Shown here one piece after another: positions 1 to 8,105 of a stretch of 39,315 bases of DNA (positions are counted from its first letter, which is position 1; every line of letters begins with the position of its first letter). Source of the stretch: Sedimenticola sp. (GTDB lineage: Bacteria; Pseudomonadota; Gammaproteobacteria; Chromatiales; Chromatiaceae). Location: NCBI GenBank assembly GCA_026994195.1, contig JALWRH010000113.1, forward strand, positions 1 to 39,315, in the 5' to 3' direction. The notes beneath the pieces were generated by a model. That model worked only from the letters and a program-made list of their open reading frames with translations, made no database searches and had not been told where the DNA came from. Both the position numbers and the translations under genes were made by a program.

Positions 1-1226
1 GGCAGGGTCCGATAGGCATTCCAGGCCGGGTAAAGGGTCATGAGGAAGCTGCAGAGGAAAGATCCCCCGCCTACCAGGGCCACATCATCCCAATGCAGAT
101 CCGATGGCAGCATGCTGATGTAATACACGCTAGGATCAATGAACTGCACATGGAACAGGGATTCTATCCAGCCCACCACCTGCTCAACATTGAGCGCCAG
201 CGCCACCCCAAGGATCACGCCAATGAGCGTTCCCACAAAACCGATCACTGATCCCTGCACAATGAAGATATGCATAATCTGCCGCGGCGCAGCGCCAAAG
301 GTCTTGAGAATGGCAATGTCCGCCCGCTTGTCCACCACCACCATCACCAGGGTGGCGACGATATTGAAAGCAGCAATGACCACGATGAAGAACAACAGCA
401 GGCCCATCATGCGCTTCTCCATCTTCAAGGCCGAAAAGAAGTTGCGATGCTGGTCCGTCCAATCGGTGACACGAAAATAGCCATTGAACTCCAGGGCCAG
501 CTCCCGCGAAACCTGCCGCGCCTGGTACAGATCATCCAGTTTCAGGCGTATGCCAGACACCGCATCGCCCATGCGTAACAGTTTTGCCAGGTCTTTCATC
601 GCCACCATGGCAACCCCCCGGTCGTATTCTCCCATGCCCACGTTGAATATGCCGCTGACGGTAAAGCGTTTCATACGTGGCACCGATCCGGCCGGAGTGG
701 CGGTAAACTTGGGAACCAGCATGGTTACCTTGTCACCCACGCCGACATGCAGAGCAAAGGCCAGCTCCCGGCCCAGGATGATACTGAAACTGCCCGGCTT
801 GAGATCGTCCAGGGAACCCGTCTGCATATGCGCGCCCACATCCACCACCTGGGACTCCAGATCCGTGCGCACACCGCGGATCAGCGCACCGCTGACCTGC
901 CCGCCATGCATGAGCATGGACATGGTCTCCACATAGGGCGCGGCACCAACGACCCGGGGATGCTTCCGGGCTTTTTCCAGAGCCTGCTGCCAATCCTTCA
1001 TACCACCGCCATCAGCGGCATTGATATCCGCATGAGAGGCCATGCCCAGGATTCGGTCACGGACCTCTTTCTGAAAGCCGTTCATCACGGACAGCACCGT
1101 AATGAGCACGATCACCCCCAGGGTGATACCCAGGGTGGACATAAAGGAGATGAAGGAGATGAAGTGGTTGCGGCGCTCTGCGCGGGTGTATCGCAGACCA
1201 ATCCATACTGAAAGGGGATAAAACAT
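1..1226 (-). CDS. lolC: LolC/LolE-family lipoprotein-releasing ABC transporter permease (partial, C-terminus cut by window edge)
   Basis: This is the inner-membrane permease of the LolCDE machine, which extracts outer-membrane lipoproteins from the inner membrane and hands them to LolA. The frame is open for about 408 codons and runs off the left edge, so only a few C-terminal residues are missing compared with the usual 400-415. The N-terminus reads MFYPLSVWIGLRYTRA, followed by a first membrane segment (about residues 23-48) containing GITLGVIVLITVLSVMNGF, the family signature. A periplasmic domain comes next, then three more membrane segments (about 275-300, 320-345 and 375-400) of the FtsX/MacB permease type. 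LolC and LolE are hard to separate by eye, so the symbol is provisional. A lolD ATPase gene would be expected just beyond the left edge. No Shine-Dalgarno is visible before the ATG; see the separate promoter entry. Confidence 0.93.
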   Translation of the reverse strand, partial: MFYPLSVWIGLRYTRAERRNHFISFISFMSTLGITLGVIVLITVLSVMNGFQKEVRDRILGMASHADINAADGGGMKDWQQALEKARKHPRVVGAAPYVETMSMLMHGGQVSGALIRGVRTDLESQVVDVGAHMQTGSLDDLKPGSFSIILGRELAFALHVGVGDKVTMLVPKFTATPAGSVPRMKRFTVSGIFNVGMGEYDRGVAMVAMKDLAKLLRMGDAVSGIRLKLDDLYQARQVSRELALEFNGYFRVTDWTDQHRNFFSALKMEKRMMGLLLFFIVVIAAFNIVATLVMVVVDKRADIAILKTFGAAPRQIMHIFIVQGSVIGFVGTLIGVILGVALALNVEQVVGWIESLFHVQFIDPSVYYISMLPSDLHWDDVALVGGGSFLCSFLMTLYPAWNAYRTL

Positions 1227-1238
1227 GGCGGCATTATA
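1227..1238 (-). promoter_or_regulatory. Possible -10 element placed almost on the lolC start codon
   Basis: On the minus strand the bases immediately before the lolC ATG read GGCTATAATGCCGCC. They include a perfect TATAAT whose last base is only 7 nt from the ATG. If it is used as a -10, transcription would begin at or near the start codon, giving a leaderless or nearly leaderless mRNA, which fits the missing Shine-Dalgarno. No convincing -35 was found at 16-18 nt, so this is tentative. Confidence 0.3.
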
Positions 1239-1315
1239 GCCATCCAGGGGCTATGCAGGCGAGTAACTTCTCAGGGAACAGCCGCCTTCTTCGAAAAGAA
1301 GGCGGCAACACGGCA

Positions 1316-1885
1316 TCAGCGCTTCTTTTTTCCGCCTTTCTTCTTGGATTTCTGCTTCTTCTTCGGGGAAAGCTTGGCTTTACTCTTTTTACCAGCCAAT
1401 GCTTTCAGCGCTTTCTTATCTTTACTCTTTCCGGCCCTTTCTGCCGCCGCATCTGCAAAAGCTTTCCTTTGCATGGCCTTCAAGGCCTGGGTTTTCTTTT
1501 TCTTTTCGGCTTTCTTGGCATTCTTGGCGGTCTTCTTGGCTTCCACCTTGAGCCGTGCGGCATTGCGCCTGGCCTTGGCCTTGGCGGCGGCTTTCTTAGC
1601 CTGCTTTTCGGAATACTTGAGCTTGGCCTTGAGCTGTTTCTTGATATCCTTGTTCTCCGCCTGCACTTTGGCAGACTGAACCTTCGCATCCTTGGCGGCA
1701 GCATGCGCCTTTTCCAGCACCTTACTGACATCCTTGGCCGCTTCTTCGGCGGCTGCCGCAGCCTTTTTAGCCTTCTTTATGGCTTTCTTCAGCTTCTCCA
1801 GCATCTTCATCTGCAGGTCTTTTGCCGCAGATTTCTTTTTGGCGTCCTTCTTACTTTTCTTTTCCTTTTTCTCTTTCTTGGCCAT
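1316..1885 (-). CDS. Lys/Ala-rich histone-H1-like protein, co-transcribed with ppk2
   Basis: This 189-residue protein is dominated by lysine and alanine, has no Cys or Trp, and is predicted to be helical and strongly basic. It begins MAKKEKKEKKSKKD and ends in a basic tail, KKKGGKKKR. The middle carries acidic/basic helical repeats (KKAAAAAEEAAKDV). The composition resembles eukaryotic H1 tails and Pseudomonas AlgP-type proteins. I chose the ATG at 1885 because AAAGGAG precedes it with 8 nt spacing, whereas the upstream extension overlaps ppk2. It starts 13 nt after the ppk2 stop codon, and its ribosome-binding site abuts that stop. Context and charge suggest binding to a polyanion, either DNA or polyphosphate; that is inference. 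Low complexity makes homology assignment unsafe. Confidence 0.8.
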   Translation of the reverse strand: MAKKEKKEKKSKKDAKKKSAAKDLQMKMLEKLKKAIKKAKKAAAAAEEAAKDVSKVLEKAHAAAKDAKVQSAKVQAENKDIKKQLKAKLKYSEKQAKKAAAKAKARRNAARLKVEAKKTAKNAKKAEKKKKTQALKAMQRKAFADAAAERAGKSKDKKALKALAGKKSKAKLSPKKKQKSKKKGGKKKR

Positions 1886-1898
1886 GCCATATTCTCCT

Positions 1899-2795
1899 TT
1901 AGTTACTATAGACCTTGGATACCGGACCGACGATGAGCGGATCCGGACTGCGGGCAACATTGTGATCTTTGTTAGGGTATTCCAGCTTGTAAAGAAAATC
2001 CCGCATGCAATTGATGCGAGCCCGCTTCTTGTCATCAGACTTCACTACGGTCCAAGGAGCATCCGCGGTATTGGTATAGAAGAACATAGCCTTGCGGGCA
2101 TTGGTGTAGTCGTCCCATTTTTCCAGAGACTGCAGGTCTATGGGGCTGAGCTTCCAGTGCTTCAGCGGGTCATGATAGCGGCTGTGAAAACGGCGCAACT
2201 GTTCCTGACGGCTGACAGAAAACCAGTATTTGTAGAAGATAGTGTCAGAATTGACCAGCATCTGCTCCAGCTGGGGCGCCTGCCGCAGGAACTCCAGATA
2301 GTCTTCATTGGTACAGAATCCCATTACACGCTCCACACCGGCGCGGTTGTACCAGGAACGGTCAAAGAGCACGATTTCACCCCGGGTGGGCAAATGCTGC
2401 ACATAGCGTTGGAAATACCATTGCCCCAGCTCGCGCTCGGTAGGCTTTTCCAGGGCAACCACGTGAGCGGCACGGGGATTGAGGTGTTCCATAAAACGCT
2501 TGATGGTTCCCCCCTTGCCCGCCGCATCACGCCCTTCGAACAAGGCCAGAATCTTCTTGCTTTCCTCCTTCACCCAGGCCTGAACCTTCAGCAACTCAAT
2601 CTGCAGCAGATGTTTCTCCTGCTCATACTCTTCGAGTTCCATCTTTTCAGGATAAGGATATTCCCCCAGCTCATAACTCAGTCGCAGCAGCTTCCTGCCG
2701 GAGATGATTTTTGGCGATTCCAGTACCTTCTGTGGATTGCTGAGACGATCCAGCAGCTTTTTCAGTGTCGCCTTGTTCTTCTTCTTTCTGCCCAT
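1899..2795 (-). CDS. ppk2: Polyphosphate kinase 2 (PPK2 family, single-domain)
   Basis: PPK2 enzymes transfer phosphate between inorganic polyphosphate and nucleotides in the cytoplasm, usually making GTP or ATP from the diphosphate. The 298-residue length fits a one-domain PPK2. The Walker A loop is EGRDAAGKGG (residues 87-96). The Walker B region is DRSWYNRAGVE (145-155), followed by the lid motif YWFSVSRQEQ (190-199) and the family C-terminus with RARINCMRDFL. These are characteristic of class I PPK2. The ATG at 2795 is preceded by GAGGA at good spacing; an in-frame upstream start (2870) lacks family-like sequence. The Lys/Ala-rich protein follows immediately in the same operon. Class and direction of the reaction cannot be settled from sequence alone. 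Confidence 0.95.
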   Translation of the reverse strand: MGRKKKNKATLKKLLDRLSNPQKVLESPKIISGRKLLRLSYELGEYPYPEKMELEEYEQEKHLLQIELLKVQAWVKEESKKILALFEGRDAAGKGGTIKRFMEHLNPRAAHVVALEKPTERELGQWYFQRYVQHLPTRGEIVLFDRSWYNRAGVERVMGFCTNEDYLEFLRQAPQLEQMLVNSDTIFYKYWFSVSRQEQLRRFHSRYHDPLKHWKLSPIDLQSLEKWDDYTNARKAMFFYTNTADAPWTVVKSDDKKRARINCMRDFLYKLEYPNKDHNVARSPDPLIVGPVSKVYSN

Positions 2796-2910
2796 TGATA
2801 TTCCTCGATTTACAAAACGTGTGTATTTGTTAAATCTCTGACCTATTCCGGCTGGATGCCAGACGCCCAAGGGGAATCAACGCCCCCCCCAATCAAAGAT
2901 CATTAAAAAA

Positions 2911-2939
2911 ATTATAGTACCTGAATCCATGCAGATTAA
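2911..2939 (-). promoter_or_regulatory. Possible ppk2 promoter
   Basis: The minus strand carries a perfect TATAAT (complement of 2911-2916) about 115 nt upstream of the ppk2 ATG. The -35 position 17 nt further up reads TTAATC, which is poor. An A/T-rich stretch follows the -10. Low confidence. Confidence 0.3.
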
Positions 2940-3043
2940 TGCTTTAGATCAAATTCCGGTGAAAATAGAAACGGTTCTATGTTCGGAGAAAGCCAAGATG
3001 CTATATTTCATAGTGCCAAATACTGAAAAATGGATGAACAAAG

Positions 3044-3337
3044 ATGAAAGCTCTCTGGATAGCAACACTGCTTTGTGCAGTTCCCCTTACCTGCATGTCA
3101 GAAGTGCTGCTCATTGATGCAGTAGCCGATGAACAAAAATCCTCCGTGCCCCGCCCCCGGAATGGCGACACGATGACTGAAGTGGAACATCGTTTCGGCG
3201 CTCCCCGCACCAAGCACAGCCCTGTTGGAGATCCTCCCATTACACGTTGGGACTACGATGAATTCAGCGTGTATTTTGAATATGACAAAGTACTGACCGC
3301 TGTATTGAAGCGCAAGAAGCACTCCGCCAGTCAGTAG
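3044..3337 (+). CDS. Small exported protein of unknown function
   Basis: This is a 97-residue protein with an N-terminal signal peptide (MKALWIATLLCAVPLTCMS, cleavage probably just after). A compact domain follows, containing RPRNGDTMTEVEHRFGAP and then PPITRWDYDEFSVYFEYD. The pattern 'G-x-T-M-xx-V-E-xx-F-G-x-P' followed by W-D-Y and a VYFEYD strand recalls the SmpA/OmlA-like fold of small periplasmic proteins, and similar short proteins are common in gammaproteobacteria. No enzymatic motif is visible. The ribosome-binding site is weak (AACAAAG directly before the ATG). It stands alone between divergent ppk2 and the TrpD-like gene. Function unknown. Confidence 0.75.
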   Translation: MKALWIATLLCAVPLTCMSEVLLIDAVADEQKSSVPRPRNGDTMTEVEHRFGAPRTKHSPVGDPPITRWDYDEFSVYFEYDKVLTAVLKRKKHSASQ

Positions 3338-3369
3338 TTGCATGTTTGAAAACCCCCTCCCCTTCATTG

Positions 3370-3398
3370 TTGAATATTTGGGGCGTCTAGCCAATACT
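3370..3398 (+). promoter_or_regulatory. Possible promoter of the TrpD-like/Rieske operon
   Basis: TTGAAT at 3370-3375 and AATACT at 3393-3398 are separated by 17 nt and lie about 40 nt upstream of the ATG at 3436. Each hexamer matches the sigma-70 consensus at four of six positions. Tentative. Confidence 0.3.
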
Positions 3399-3435
3399 GC
3401 TCTTCCCCTGAAGCGTGCAAATTGCGGAGTACACG

Positions 3436-4551
3436 ATGACCATCGCTGAATCAACAGAAGCCCATCTGCTAATGCGATCCATCATTCAGCGGGTTGCCAC
3501 AGGCCCGGAATTATCCAAAGACATCAGCCTGGAAGAAGCCCGGGACGGCACGGCAGCCATCCTGCGCGGACAGATCGATCCCGTACAGGCAGCCATATTC
3601 TTTATCGCCCTGCGTATGAAGCGGGAATCCCCGGATGAGTTCAAGGGCGTGTTGGATGGTATTCGGGAGCTGGTGGATGGCGTCACCGCCGACGTGGATC
3701 ATGTCATTGACATGGCGGATCCCTATGACGGCTACAACCGCACCCTGCCCGCAGCACCGTTCCTCCCGCCACTGCTCGCGGAATGCGGCCTGCACCCTAT
3801 CTCACACGGACTGGATTCCGTGGGTCCGAAGTACGGGGTGACCCACCGGCATGTTCTCGAAGCTGCCGGAGCCAATGTCGACCTGAGCACGGCACAAGCC
3901 GCTGCGCGCCTGAATGACACCCAAACGGGCTGGGCCTATGTCGATCAGGCCAGCTACTGCAAACCTTTGCATGACCTCATTCCTCTGCGTACCCAGATGA
4001 TCAAGCGCCAGGTCCTCACCACCGTGGAAGTGCTGGCCAAGCCCATTGCGGGCAAGCAGGCCACCCATTTCGTCACAGGCTACGTGCACAAGCCCTATCC
4101 GCCCATTTACGCCATGCTGGCCCGTCATGTAGGGTTCGATTCCGCCCTGCTCATTCGCGGCGTGGAAGGGGGTATCATCCCTTCCCTGCGCCAGGACGGC
4201 AAATACTTCAGCTACCATGACCGTGGGGAAGAGATAGGTGTGGACATCCATCCGGAAATGCTGGGCATCAGCCAGACCCTGCGCGCCGTACCCCTGCCGG
4301 AAGACCTTCCCAAGTCCAGCCGTCCCGGCGACGAAATCGCCATTGCCGTGGATATCAAGGACACTGCCATCGCCGCTGCAGAGGCAGGCATGGCGGCACT
4401 GAACGGCAAGCAGGGCCCCACTTATGACTCCCTGGTCTATACCGGCGCCCTGATCCTCAAGCACATGGGCAGGCACAGGGAACTCAGGGATGCAGCCGAT
4501 GAAATCCGCGCCGTGCTGGACTCCGGCAAAGCAGCCAACCGGGTGAAATAA
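3436..4551 (+). CDS. Divergent TrpD-fold (glycosyltransferase family 3) protein
   Basis: This 371-residue protein has the anthranilate phosphoribosyltransferase fold: an N-terminal helical domain (LSLEEARDGTAAILRGQIDPVQAAIFFIALRMK-type, residues about 30-63) and the alpha/beta domain. However, the residues that make a phosphoribosyltransferase are altered. The PRPP-binding GTGGD loop is replaced by DPYDGYNRT (95-103). The KHGNRSVSSKSGSAD segment reads SHGLDSVGPKYGVTH (123-137). The Mg-binding GLDE/GVDE motif reads GVEGGI (242-247). It is therefore unlikely to act in tryptophan synthesis and no trp genes are nearby. The start at 3436 has CGGAG at 6 nt spacing. Its stop overlaps the start of the Rieske gene (TAATG), implying translational coupling and a shared job. 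Substrate unknown. Confidence 0.82.
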   Translation: MTIAESTEAHLLMRSIIQRVATGPELSKDISLEEARDGTAAILRGQIDPVQAAIFFIALRMKRESPDEFKGVLDGIRELVDGVTADVDHVIDMADPYDGYNRTLPAAPFLPPLLAECGLHPISHGLDSVGPKYGVTHRHVLEAAGANVDLSTAQAAARLNDTQTGWAYVDQASYCKPLHDLIPLRTQMIKRQVLTTVEVLAKPIAGKQATHFVTGYVHKPYPPIYAMLARHVGFDSALLIRGVEGGIIPSLRQDGKYFSYHDRGEEIGVDIHPEMLGISQTLRAVPLPEDLPKSSRPGDEIAIAVDIKDTAIAAAEAGMAALNGKQGPTYDSLVYTGALILKHMGRHRELRDAADEIRAVLDSGKAANRVK

Positions 4552-4865
4552 TGGCCGGAGACTGGATCAGCATCGCCCGGGAAGACGAACTCACACCGGG
4601 ACAGATGAAACGAATACAGGTCGCGGGGCAGCGGCTGTTGTTGTGCAACGCGGATGGCAAACTCCATGTCGTGGATGAAATGTGCAGCCATGAAGACTAT
4701 TCGCTATTCTTGGGCTGTATTCAGAACGGTCGCATCAAATGCTCCCTGCATGGCAGCTACTTTGATCTCGAAACAGGTCAACCCACTACTGAACCTGCTG
4801 ATGCGCCTATTTGCACCTATCCCGTCAAAACCATTGATGGAGAGGTTTTGGTACAAATGCCTTGA
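4551..4865 (+). CDS. Rieske-type [2Fe-2S] ferredoxin
   Basis: This 104-residue soluble protein consists of one Rieske domain. The cluster ligands are visible: C45-x-H47 (MCSHED) and C64-x-x-H67 (KCSLHGSYF), at the usual spacing for small Rieske ferredoxins and NirD-like subunits. There is no signal peptide or membrane anchor, so it is cytoplasmic. Its start codon overlaps the stop of the TrpD-fold gene by one base, so the two are very probably made together. It may pass electrons to, or sense redox state for, the TrpD-fold partner; that is inference. It is too short to be an oxygenase large subunit or a bc1 Rieske protein. Confidence 0.92.
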   Translation: MAGDWISIAREDELTPGQMKRIQVAGQRLLLCNADGKLHVVDEMCSHEDYSLFLGCIQNGRIKCSLHGSYFDLETGQPTTEPADAPICTYPVKTIDGEVLVQMP

Positions 4866-5085
4866 TGAACCTTTATCAATTCATGCACCTGCATCTTACA
4901 GATAAACAGTTCTGATTGATTTTGTTGCCATTTTTCTTGAAAAAAATAACTGAGCATAAAATATTCCCAAAGCGTGGGATTAGGGTATTATTTTCAAGAG
5001 CCACGTCACTCTTGAAAAGCTCCTTCCTCGACTTGTTCAAGCGTTTCCTTGGCAATCACACAGCAGCGAGCCGTATCTATTATTC
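4866..5085 (+). other. Intergenic region upstream of the TPR-GGDEF gene
   Basis: About 220 nt without a gene. It contains a short inverted repeat TCCCA-AAGCG-TGGGA near 4968-4982, followed by T-rich sequence, which might act as a weak terminator for the Rieske operon. A TTTTTCTTGAAAAA palindrome lies near 4930. I see no convincing promoter and no Shine-Dalgarno before the next ATG. Confidence 0.3.
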
Positions 5086-6891
5086 ATGGAAGAAACCAAC
5101 GAACATACGATTCCTGGCCTGAAGCAGCGTTTGGCGGAGCTGGATGATCACAGCACCCAATACGTTGACATCAGTATTCAGCTGGCCAAACAGCTGTTTC
5201 CCACAGATCCCTACAAAAGCCTTTCCCTGGCGCAACGCGCCATCGCACTCTCAAGCTCTCTTGGCTACCAGGAAGGCATCGCCAAAGCTCATACAATGGC
5301 CGGTCATACCCAGATCAGCCTATCCAATTACGAAGTGGCCAGGCAGTCAGCTGAACAAGCCATTCCCATTTTTGAGACCCTGGGTGATAACCATGGACTT
5401 CTTGACGCAAGAAACCTGTTGGGTATCAGTTACAACACTTCCGGGCAGTTTGACAAAGCCCTCGATATCTTTCTGCACAATACAAAGCTGGCCAAACGCT
5501 GTGGCGATGACGCCATGCTGGGAAAATCCCTGAACAATGCCGCTTGTATCATGCATGACCAAGGCGACTACAGCGGCGCCCTGGACTACTACCAACGCAG
5601 CTACCATTGCGCTCTGGACAGCGGCAACACACGGGAAGTAGGGATCTCTCTGATCAACATGGGCGTCACCCAGATTGAGTTGGGCAATCACAAGGAAGCC
5701 TTCGGCTACCTTATGAAGAGCCTGGATAAAATCAGCCACATACCAGAGATCCACGCCCGGGCGATGCACAATCTTTCCCGCTATCACCAGGGCCTGGGCA
5801 ACCTGCCTCAGGCCCGGGAATTTGCAGAACAGAGCCTGGCAACATTTGAAAGCATCCACAACATCCACGGCATCATCGAGACGTTAAGCAGTCTGGGCGA
5901 AATATTCTTGTTGCTGGGCGACAAAAAGCAGGCCGAGTCCTGCTTCCTGAGAGCCATTGTTGTTGCCCGCCAAAAGAACGAAAACACCGGAGTTGCCCAC
6001 AACCAATTACTGTTGGGGCGTCTGCATCGAAAAGCCGGTAAAACCAGCCTTGCCATTTCCGAACTGAAAAAGGTCTTCACCCTGGGCCCCAACTACAAGA
6101 CCTATACCTATGAAGCCCACCTGGAATTGTCTCTGGCCTATGAAGACAGGCACGATTACCAGAAAGCACTCGAACATCACAAGATGTACATGGAAAGCAG
6201 AAACAAAGTGTTGACCGAGCAGGCGGAGCAGCGCATTGCGAGCCTGCATGTCAGTTTTCAACTCGAACAGGCCGAGAGGGAAGCTGAGCTTCTGCGTCAG
6301 AAGAATGCTGAACTCGCAGAAGCAAACAGCAAACTAAAGGAACTGATGGCCATTCAGAAAAAACTGGATGCGCAAAAATCCAGGCTGGTCAAGCAGCTGG
6401 AGTCCTATGCAAATACTGACTCCCTGACCGGTCTTTTCAACCGGCGCTACCTCAACAAATGTTTTTCCCGTGAATTCAAGCAGGCACAAGCTGCCAATGC
6501 ACCACTATGCGTACTCATCGGAGATCTGGACAACTTCAAACAGATCAATGACCGCTACTCCCACGAAACAGGAGATACAGTGCTTTCCAGGGTATCCAGC
6601 ATCATTCGCAGCAATATCCGGGAAATGGATGTCCTCTCCCGTTACGGAGGCGAAGAATTCGTTCTGGTGATGCCCAACACCACCATGGAAGATGCGGTGC
6701 ATATCAGCAAGCGTCTGAAAAGCATGATCGAGAGCCACGACTGGGAATCCATTCAGCCCGGCCTGGCGGTCACCATCAGTCTCGGCCTGAGCAGCAACGC
6801 GGACTCCCCGGATCATGAAGCCATGCTCGCAATGGCAGATGAAAAGCTTTATTCCGCCAAGCGCCAGGGCAAGAACCGCCTCTGCTTCTAA
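5086..6891 (+). CDS. TPR-GGDEF diguanylate cyclase
   Basis: This predicted cytoplasmic enzyme makes cyclic di-GMP. Residues about 1-385 form tandem TPR-like helical repeats (for example NNAACIMHDQGDYSGALDYY), a typical protein-interaction sensor. A coiled coil follows (about 385-445, LEQAEREAELLRQKNAELAE). The C-terminal GGDEF domain begins DSLTGLFNRRYL at about 449. The active site is GGEEF (521-525). An intact inhibitory I-site, R512-x-x-D515, lies five residues upstream, so both catalysis and product feedback look functional. There is no signal peptide or membrane segment. It is transcribed alone and converges on the outer-membrane barrel gene. No Shine-Dalgarno precedes the ATG at 5086. 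Confidence 0.93.
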   Translation: MEETNEHTIPGLKQRLAELDDHSTQYVDISIQLAKQLFPTDPYKSLSLAQRAIALSSSLGYQEGIAKAHTMAGHTQISLSNYEVARQSAEQAIPIFETLGDNHGLLDARNLLGISYNTSGQFDKALDIFLHNTKLAKRCGDDAMLGKSLNNAACIMHDQGDYSGALDYYQRSYHCALDSGNTREVGISLINMGVTQIELGNHKEAFGYLMKSLDKISHIPEIHARAMHNLSRYHQGLGNLPQAREFAEQSLATFESIHNIHGIIETLSSLGEIFLLLGDKKQAESCFLRAIVVARQKNENTGVAHNQLLLGRLHRKAGKTSLAISELKKVFTLGPNYKTYTYEAHLELSLAYEDRHDYQKALEHHKMYMESRNKVLTEQAEQRIASLHVSFQLEQAEREAELLRQKNAELAEANSKLKELMAIQKKLDAQKSRLVKQLESYANTDSLTGLFNRRYLNKCFSREFKQAQAANAPLCVLIGDLDNFKQINDRYSHETGDTVLSRVSSIIRSNIREMDVLSRYGGEEFVLVMPNTTMEDAVHISKRLKSMIESHDWESIQPGLAVTISLGLSSNADSPDHEAMLAMADEKLYSAKRQGKNRLCF

Positions 6892-6897
6892 TCGAGA

Positions 6898-6927
6898 TCT
6901 AGCTTTCTGGCGCACTTTCGGGCTAGA
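6898..6927. terminator. Possible bidirectional terminator between convergent genes
   Basis: TCTAGC and GCTAGA form a six-base inverted repeat around an 18-nt loop in the short gap between the convergent GGDEF and barrel genes. The stem is weak and there is no strong T run. Confidence 0.25.
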
Positions 6928-8104
6928 AATACCGCGCCAGCTCCACCTGCAGGTAGCTGTCCTGGCGAAAACCGTATTGCAGGTCGTTCTTGTCGGCGTT
7001 CACCCAGCTGCGTAATTGCACATTGAGCCGATAATCCTGACCCAGGCGGCGGCTTGCTTCCAGGTTGATCAGAGTGGAGCCGTTCTCCCAGTCCACGATG
7101 GCCCCGAACAGGATCTCCAGGCTCTGGGCATCATTGGCCGTCCAGCGCAGGCCGGCAAACAGATCGTGATTGAAAGGCGTGGTAGCTTCATCGCCCCGTT
7201 CATCCAGCATAAACTCCCCTACGATCCCCAGGTCGGCTTCACTGTCAAAAATTCCCACCCGGGTGTACTCAAATCCCCCAGTAGCTGCAGTAAAACGGTC
7301 GCTGCTGCTGTCCCGGTACATGACTTCCAGCTTCCACAGCCATTCCCCCAGGGTTGCCTGCAGATCCAGGCTGGCCTGGTCGATAATCTCGTAATAGGGC
7401 GCGAGAACCACTTCGCCACCGGGCAGGAGCCTGGGCACGAACAGGGGATCCCGCCCGGTGCCCCGGAAGTAGCTCAGGCCAATATCCCACTCGCCAATGT
7501 AGTGGGACCAGCGGGCGGCAAAGTCCAGGTGCCGCTCTTCACGGGATGATTCGTAGAAAGCCTGATCCGGCTCAATGCGCGGCTGGGTTCTGGGACGCCC
7601 TTCCACGCCAGGGAAAGTGCGCTCCCGAAAATACGGCAGAAGAAAGAAGTCCAGGGTACCCCAGTCCCGTTCCAGGGAGAGCTTGGCCATGGGCTGCCCC
7701 AACTTCTGCTCGCCATCGATATTCTCCACCAGATCCGTCTGATTGATGATATCCACCAGGTGCATGGCTTCGGTGACGCCCCAATACACCTTGCCTATGC
7801 CCAGGCGGGTCTCCCAGCCATCACCGGCGTAGATCCATTGCAGTTCACGGACATCCCAGTGACTGCGCTCATCATCATGGCGATCCAGCCTGCCGAACAG
7901 ATGCAGCACGAAACTCTGCCGCCCCTCGTCCCATTCGTGAGCCCATTCAGGATCCAGGCTCAGGGAATAGTCATTGTCATACTGCCGCGAATCCAGGGGA
8001 TCCTGGAAAAAACCCCTGCCCTCGATGGCGGCATTGCCGGAAAGCTCCCAGGCACCGGCCAGGCTGAATCCTAGACTTAACAACAGGCCCGTCAGCCATT
8101 TCAT
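6923..8104 (-). CDS. Outer-membrane beta-barrel protein of an RND/LolA-like export trio
   Basis: This 393-residue exported protein begins with a signal peptide (MKWLTGLLLSLGFSLAGA, then WELSG). The mature part is rich in alternating polar/hydrophobic strands and aromatic residues and ends LQVELARYF, with the C-terminal Phe expected for BAM-assembled barrels. It has no Cys and no soluble-enzyme motifs. It starts one base after the stop of the LolA-like gene (TGA-C-ATG), so it is the last gene of a three-gene operon with an RND exporter and a periplasmic LolA-like protein. The trio plausibly moves a lipid or lipid-like cargo through the envelope, with this protein as the outer-membrane component. 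The cargo is unknown. Confidence 0.85.
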   Translation of the reverse strand: MKWLTGLLLSLGFSLAGAWELSGNAAIEGRGFFQDPLDSRQYDNDYSLSLDPEWAHEWDEGRQSFVLHLFGRLDRHDDERSHWDVRELQWIYAGDGWETRLGIGKVYWGVTEAMHLVDIINQTDLVENIDGEQKLGQPMAKLSLERDWGTLDFFLLPYFRERTFPGVEGRPRTQPRIEPDQAFYESSREERHLDFAARWSHYIGEWDIGLSYFRGTGRDPLFVPRLLPGGEVVLAPYYEIIDQASLDLQATLGEWLWKLEVMYRDSSSDRFTAATGGFEYTRVGIFDSEADLGIVGEFMLDERGDEATTPFNHDLFAGLRWTANDAQSLEILFGAIVDWENGSTLINLEASRRLGQDYRLNVQLRSWVNADKNDLQYGFRQDSYLQVELARYF

Positions 8105-8105
8105 G

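Noticed and set aside
1253-1936. 227-residue plus-strand ORF rich in Phe and Leu
   Set aside because: It is the antisense of the Lys/Ala-rich gene; AAG/GCC codons read backwards give Leu/Phe/Gly strings. It lacks a ribosome-binding site and family features.
2929-3117. 62-residue plus-strand ORF before the small exported protein
   Set aside because: It overlaps the signal-peptide-bearing frame at 3044 and shows no recognisable features.
3436-4551. Annotation as anthranilate phosphoribosyltransferase trpD
   Set aside because: The PRPP-binding and metal-binding motifs are replaced and no other trp genes are nearby.
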